Virus record (IMG/VR): IMGVR_UViG_3300042937_000477
Coordinates: 1 to 26,501 of that record
Origin: a virus
Length of the DNA stretch: 26,501 nt
Strand: one strand, 5' to 3'
Within the stretch, counting starts at the first letter, position 1. Each line of letters begins with the position of its first letter. Below are positions 24,387 through 26,501 of the stretch, in pieces. Made by a program: the position numbers and the translations under genes. The notes beneath the pieces are model-generated. The model searched no databases and had not been told where the DNA came from. It was given only the letters and a program-made list of their open reading frames with translations.

Positions 24387-25658
24387 TCACACCATCCACG
24401 TACCCGGGCCAGCGTCCGGATGACGTTTGCGCTGGATATTATCATTGCGCATAGAATCTATGGCGGTGGCTAGATACCTGAATGCGTCAGCACCGTGACT
24501 ATATTCATCATGTAACGGGCTAGTCGGTTGGTTTGTTGTAGCATTGATCGAGCGTCTATAACGCTTTAGGCACTCCTGTAATCGTGCTGTTTTCTCTTTG
24601 TCCATCCATACACGCGGGAATAGTAACCTACTCAAGCGTATACCATGCTCTACATCACCAATCGGAATCACCTCAACAGACCATCCTAGCTGAGTCATAA
24701 TCTCTGCGGCTGATTTACCTGTACGATAGTCCTTGCTGACAGCATCATGCGGTAAGTATACCTTACCCCAGTTATAGGGGCGCTGTTTTAGTGTGTTGCT
24801 GTACCAATCGAGCGTCTGATGCGTTTCCTCGATATAGTCAATGATGCGGGCTTCTGATCCAGACTTTTGCACCATGATAATAGTCATTGCGTCATTCCAT
24901 CCCAAGTCAAACACGCAATGAGTCTTCAGGACTGGATCATGTGATACGCGAGTAATTCTATGGTCATCAATCAATGCTTGGTACTCGTCAGCATAGATAG
25001 CCCCGTCAACGACTGTTTTAGGCTTACCTTCCCATATATTGTCATAGTCCTTGGGGTTATGAGCCTTACAGTGTAAACGCTCTTTGTCGAGGACCTCAGG
25101 GAACCAGGGATTATCTGACCAGTTGATCTTGAGCAGCAATGAATCGTCCGGTTTGTTGACGACAAACCGGACGTAAGTATCATCTGTATCAAGGTCTGGA
25201 TTCATGCTAACCCAGATTTCAGAGTCAGGCTTACGGATAGTGGGGATCAAGATATCCCAAGACTTTTTAGAGACTGTCTGTGCTTCTTCGATCCAGCATC
25301 TATCACAGCCTTCAAAGGACTTGATAGATTCAACAGTGTGGGTTGCTAGGCCAGCAAAGGAGAAGGTTGTACCGTTCAATCCTCTTATTTCAGATTCTGT
25401 GACTGTGTAGAAGTAACCAAGCTCTAATGCTTGTATCTGATCGACTAAGAGAGTGTGAACGGATTGCTTGATAGACTTCTGTACCTCACGTGCACAAAGG
25501 ACGCGCATTGTATGCTCTGCACCTTGGATCAACAGAGCGCGTGCGAAAGCCCACGATTTACCTGATCCTCGTCCACCATAAGCTATCTTGTACCTATAAG
25601 GGTCGAATACACCCTTTAGCTTGGGGGGAAAATTAACGATTGTTTCTAGGCTAGTCAA
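24387..25658 (-). CDS. terL: terminase large subunit
   Basis: This encodes 423 residues. ATPase part: Walker A G-G-R-G-S-G-K-S (28-35), Walker B region C-W-I-E-E-A (121-126) with Glu124/125, and a coupling motif S-M-N-P (151-154). Nuclease part: F-D-L-G-W-N-D (250-256) with Asp251, L-P-H-D-A (302-306), and H-G-A-D-A-F-R-Y (388-395) with Asp391 as acidic metal ligands. It cuts concatemers and pumps DNA into the procapsid through the portal encoded next. The only possible start before Walker A is TTG 25656-25658, preceded by GGTGAT; 27 residues before the P-loop is normal for the family. It overlaps the upstream gene by 8 bases. A 12-bp perfect hairpin lies inside (25145-25173). Confidence 0.95.
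   Translation of the reverse strand: MTSLETIVNFPPKLKGVFDPYRYKIAYGGRGSGKSWAFARALLIQGAEHTMRVLCAREVQKSIKQSVHTLLVDQIQALELGYFYTVTESEIRGLNGTTFSFAGLATHTVESIKSFEGCDRCWIEEAQTVSKKSWDILIPTIRKPDSEIWVSMNPDLDTDDTYVRFVVNKPDDSLLLKINWSDNPWFPEVLDKERLHCKAHNPKDYDNIWEGKPKTVVDGAIYADEYQALIDDHRITRVSHDPVLKTHCVFDLGWNDAMTIIMVQKSGSEARIIDYIEETHQTLDWYSNTLKQRPYNWGKVYLPHDAVSKDYRTGKSAAEIMTQLGWSVEVIPIGDVEHGIRLSRLLFPRVWMDKEKTARLQECLKRYRRSINATTNQPTSPLHDEYSHGADAFRYLATAIDSMRNDNIQRKRHPDAGPGTWMV
25145..25173. repeat. 12-bp perfect hairpin with 5-nt loop inside terL
   Basis: CGTCCGGTTTGT (25145-25156) pairs perfectly with ACAAACCGGACG (25162-25173), loop TGACG. It codes for V-R-F-V-V-N-K-P-D, a stretch that looks like ordinary terL sequence, so the stem is not an inserted element. 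No U-run follows on either strand. Confidence 0.85.
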
Positions 25659-25836
25659 TGATCACCAGCATTCGTGCTAATAAAACTATGTTTTTATTGC
25701 AAGCATCGCAACACGATCCTTTTGTCTTAATGGGCCAAGGATTATTTAATGCTGGAACTGCTTCGCAGAAACAGCATCCCCCACAAATCAATGCCTTAAT
25801 CCAATGCGTAAATCGGTGTAATCTGTTAGTCGCCAA
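25651..25836 (-). CDS. small Cys-rich zinc-ribbon-like protein between terS and terL
   Basis: This encodes 61 residues with seven cysteines: C18, C21, C22, C24, C42, C43, C46. C21-x2-C24 and C43-x2-C46 are about 19 residues apart and flank P-W-P-I-K, the pattern of a small zinc ribbon, ending in a hydrophobic I-V-L-L-A-R tail. Similar small proteins beside terminase genes are known to me from other phages, without a defined function. The only start available is TTG 25834-25836, with AAGGTG about 7 bases upstream; an in-frame TGA lies just before it. It overlaps terS by 11 bases and terL by 8 bases, so it is embedded in the packaging cassette. Confidence 0.7.
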   Translation of the reverse strand: MATNRLHRFTHWIKALICGGCCFCEAVPALNNPWPIKTKGSCCDACNKNIVLLARMLVIID

Positions 25837-26227
25837 ACTTCACCTTAACAGCGTGTTGAATCGGTCCACCATCTGAGCCAGTGATCTGTTTCTTCTCTAC
25901 ATAAATACCGGAGGCTTTGCCTCTTAATTCTTCCGCTTTAATAGCCGCTGCCACTTGCCCGTTGTCTAAAGCTATCTGAGCAAGCTCTTTTAGTCGCTCC
26001 ATGTGCGATTCTAGCGTAATCATAGCTTTCTCCGCTATCGGTTTCCTCAATTCACCAACCCTTGTGCGAACATGGGGCCTTGCCATGATCTTAGAAGCCT
26101 CTTGATTGACTGTCTCAGGCTTTGTTGTTGGCCTTACTTTAACAGCGATTCGATAGGCATCAGAATAGTTCATTCCTGACGCAACGGCCACAGCAAACGC
26201 TTCCTCTTTAGGTGTAAGTGAATTCAA
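25826..26227 (-). CDS. terS: terminase small subunit
   Basis: From TTG 26225-26227 this encodes 133 residues. The N-terminal part L-T-P-K-E-E-A-F-A-V-A-V-A-S-G-M-N-Y-S-D-A-Y-R with T-T-K-P-E-T-V-N-Q-E-A-S-K-I-M-A-R-P-H-V is the helix-turn-helix region typical of small terminases. A helical middle (K-A-M-I-T-L-E-S-H-M-E-R-L-K-E-L-A) and a basic tail follow. It should recognise the packaging site and load terL. No Shine-Dalgarno precedes the TTG. A +1 shift at CTT TGA (26235-26240) joins the strongly initiated frame at 26270 to this one, giving about 147 residues. This gene is therefore either made by frameshifting, disrupted by an extra T, or carries a poor start. Confidence 0.85.
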   Translation of the reverse strand: MNSLTPKEEAFAVAVASGMNYSDAYRIAVKVRPTTKPETVNQEASKIMARPHVRTRVGELRKPIAEKAMITLESHMERLKELAQIALDNGQVAAAIKAEELRGKASGIYVEKKQITGSDGGPIQHAVKVKFGD

Positions 26228-26234
26228 TGCCGTA

Positions 26235-26240
26235 TCAAAG
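26235..26240 (-). promoter_or_regulatory. CTT TGA slippery site, candidate +1 frameshift
   Basis: CTT followed by TGA in frame is the pair used for autoregulated +1 frameshifting in bacterial prfB, and in both cases the shifted codon is an Asp codon. The prfB stimulator is a Shine-Dalgarno-like AGGGGG three bases before CTT; here only a weaker GAG lies directly before it. The base after TGA is T rather than C, a context for more efficient termination. Confidence 0.45.
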
Positions 26241-26270
26241 CTCTATGTCTACTTTGCTATCTTCACTCAT
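26235..26270 (-). CDS. 11-codon frame entering terS by a +1 shift (leader or true terS start)
   Basis: ATG 26268-26270 is preceded by GAGG (26277-26280) with a 6-base spacer and overlaps the stop of the previous gene. It reads M-S-E-D-S-K-V-D-I-E-L and stops at TGA 26235-26237. Skipping one T at CTT-T-GA continues as D-T-A-L-N-S-L-T-P-K-E-E, that is, straight into terS. Alternatives are a translated leader peptide or a single-base insertion, natural or from sequencing. Confidence 0.6.
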   Translation of the reverse strand: MSEDSKVDIEL

Positions 26271-26460
26271 TATAATCCTCTTCTACTTGATCAGCCATCA
26301 TCCATAGCTGCAACGCTAAATTTCGTGCGGCTTTAACGCTCATCAAATGAGCAGTTACTGATTTATCACTAGTTAATTGCAGCATAACACGCTCTTTTGA
26401 ATTTGCTTCGCCTGGATTATCAATGTGAAATCCCACGCTACATGAAAGTTCACTCATCAT
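26263..26460 (-). CDS. small phage protein upstream of terS
   Basis: This encodes 65 residues (64 if the second Met, ATG 26455-26457, is used). A GAGAGG motif lies just upstream; spacing suits the second Met slightly better. The protein has a V-M-L-Q-L-T-S-D-K-S-V-T-A-H-L beta part, then a helix with A-A-R-N-L-A-L-Q-L-W-M-M-A-D-Q-V and an acidic tail. Its stop overlaps the ATG at 26270, and its start overlaps a frame entering from the right edge. Not recognised. Confidence 0.65.
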   Translation of the reverse strand: MMSELSCSVGFHIDNPGEANSKERVMLQLTSDKSVTAHLMSVKAARNLALQLWMMADQVEEDYNE

Positions 26461-26501
26461 CAGACCTCTCTAACCATTGATCGCAACTATGATCCGCTGA
26501 A
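26450..26501 (-). CDS. 3' end of a possible upstream gene (start outside window)
   Basis: A frame enters from the right edge and ends at TGA 26450-26452, overlapping the next ATG codons. The 16 visible residues (S-A-D-H-S-C-D-Q-W-L-E-R-S-D-D-E) form an acidic tail. The other minus-strand frames close sooner or lack context. Too short to classify. Confidence 0.4.
   Translation of the reverse strand, partial: SADHSCDQWLERSDDE

Noticed and set aside
1164-25410. Many open frames opposite or overlapping the structural genes, such as 1576-1935 +, 6072-6476 +, 20508-21125 + and 17350-17844 -
   Set aside because: They lie inside genes with clear family matches, lack ribosome binding sites, and have the unusual residue composition expected of shadow frames.

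Overview
The window looks like the late (structural and lysis) half of a tailed podovirus with P22-like virion architecture, probably infecting a Gram-negative bacterium. Evidence is the P22-type coat protein with an insertion domain, a portal of about 720 residues, homologs of the P22 tail factors gp4 and gp10, three consecutive ejection-type proteins, several tail fibres, and a lysis cassette. I saw no integrase, repressor, tRNA, rRNA, CRISPR array or insertion sequence. The host cannot be named from this sequence.

Almost everything lies on the minus strand, so gene order is read from right to left. From 26.5 to 24.4 kb: a small protein, small terminase (terS), a Cys-rich zinc-ribbon-like protein and large terminase (terL). 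From 24.3 to 19.4 kb: portal, scaffold, major capsid protein and a small beta-rich capsid-neighbour protein. From 19.4 to 16.2 kb: small proteins (one Dps/DUF5856-like) and a 644-residue tail fibre. From 16.2 to 12.4 kb: a 1255-residue fibre ending in an autocleaving S74 chaperone. From 12.4 to 6.4 kb: gp4-like and gp10-like tail hub proteins, a protein with two ADP-ribosyltransferase-like domains, a jelly-roll knob protein and a cupin-like protein. From 6.4 to 2.3 kb: three ejection proteins matching P22 order gp7-gp20-gp16. From 2.3 to 0.5 kb: a third fibre or tailspike, an M15 peptidase endolysin, a tiny holin candidate and a spanin-like protein. At the far left two or three small plus-strand genes converge on this unit. 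Most late genes overlap by ATGA or TAATG or are a few bases apart, which fits a long translationally coupled operon. Probable terminators break it after the scaffold and after the capsid-neighbour gene.

Most worth checking: (1) terS lacks a good start in its own frame, but a well-placed ATG with a strong ribosome binding site sits 43 bases upstream in another frame and runs into CTT TGA, the slippery codon pair used for +1 frameshifting in bacterial prfB; a +1 shift there enters the terS frame exactly. (2) Four perfect hairpins of 11 to 15 bp, each with a loop of exactly 5 nt, lie inside coding sequences, far more than chance predicts. (3) A likely virion-borne protein with two ADP-ribosyltransferase-like halves. 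(4) Extra beta domains grafted onto the gp4-like and gp10-like tail factors. (5) A long, structured major-capsid leader.
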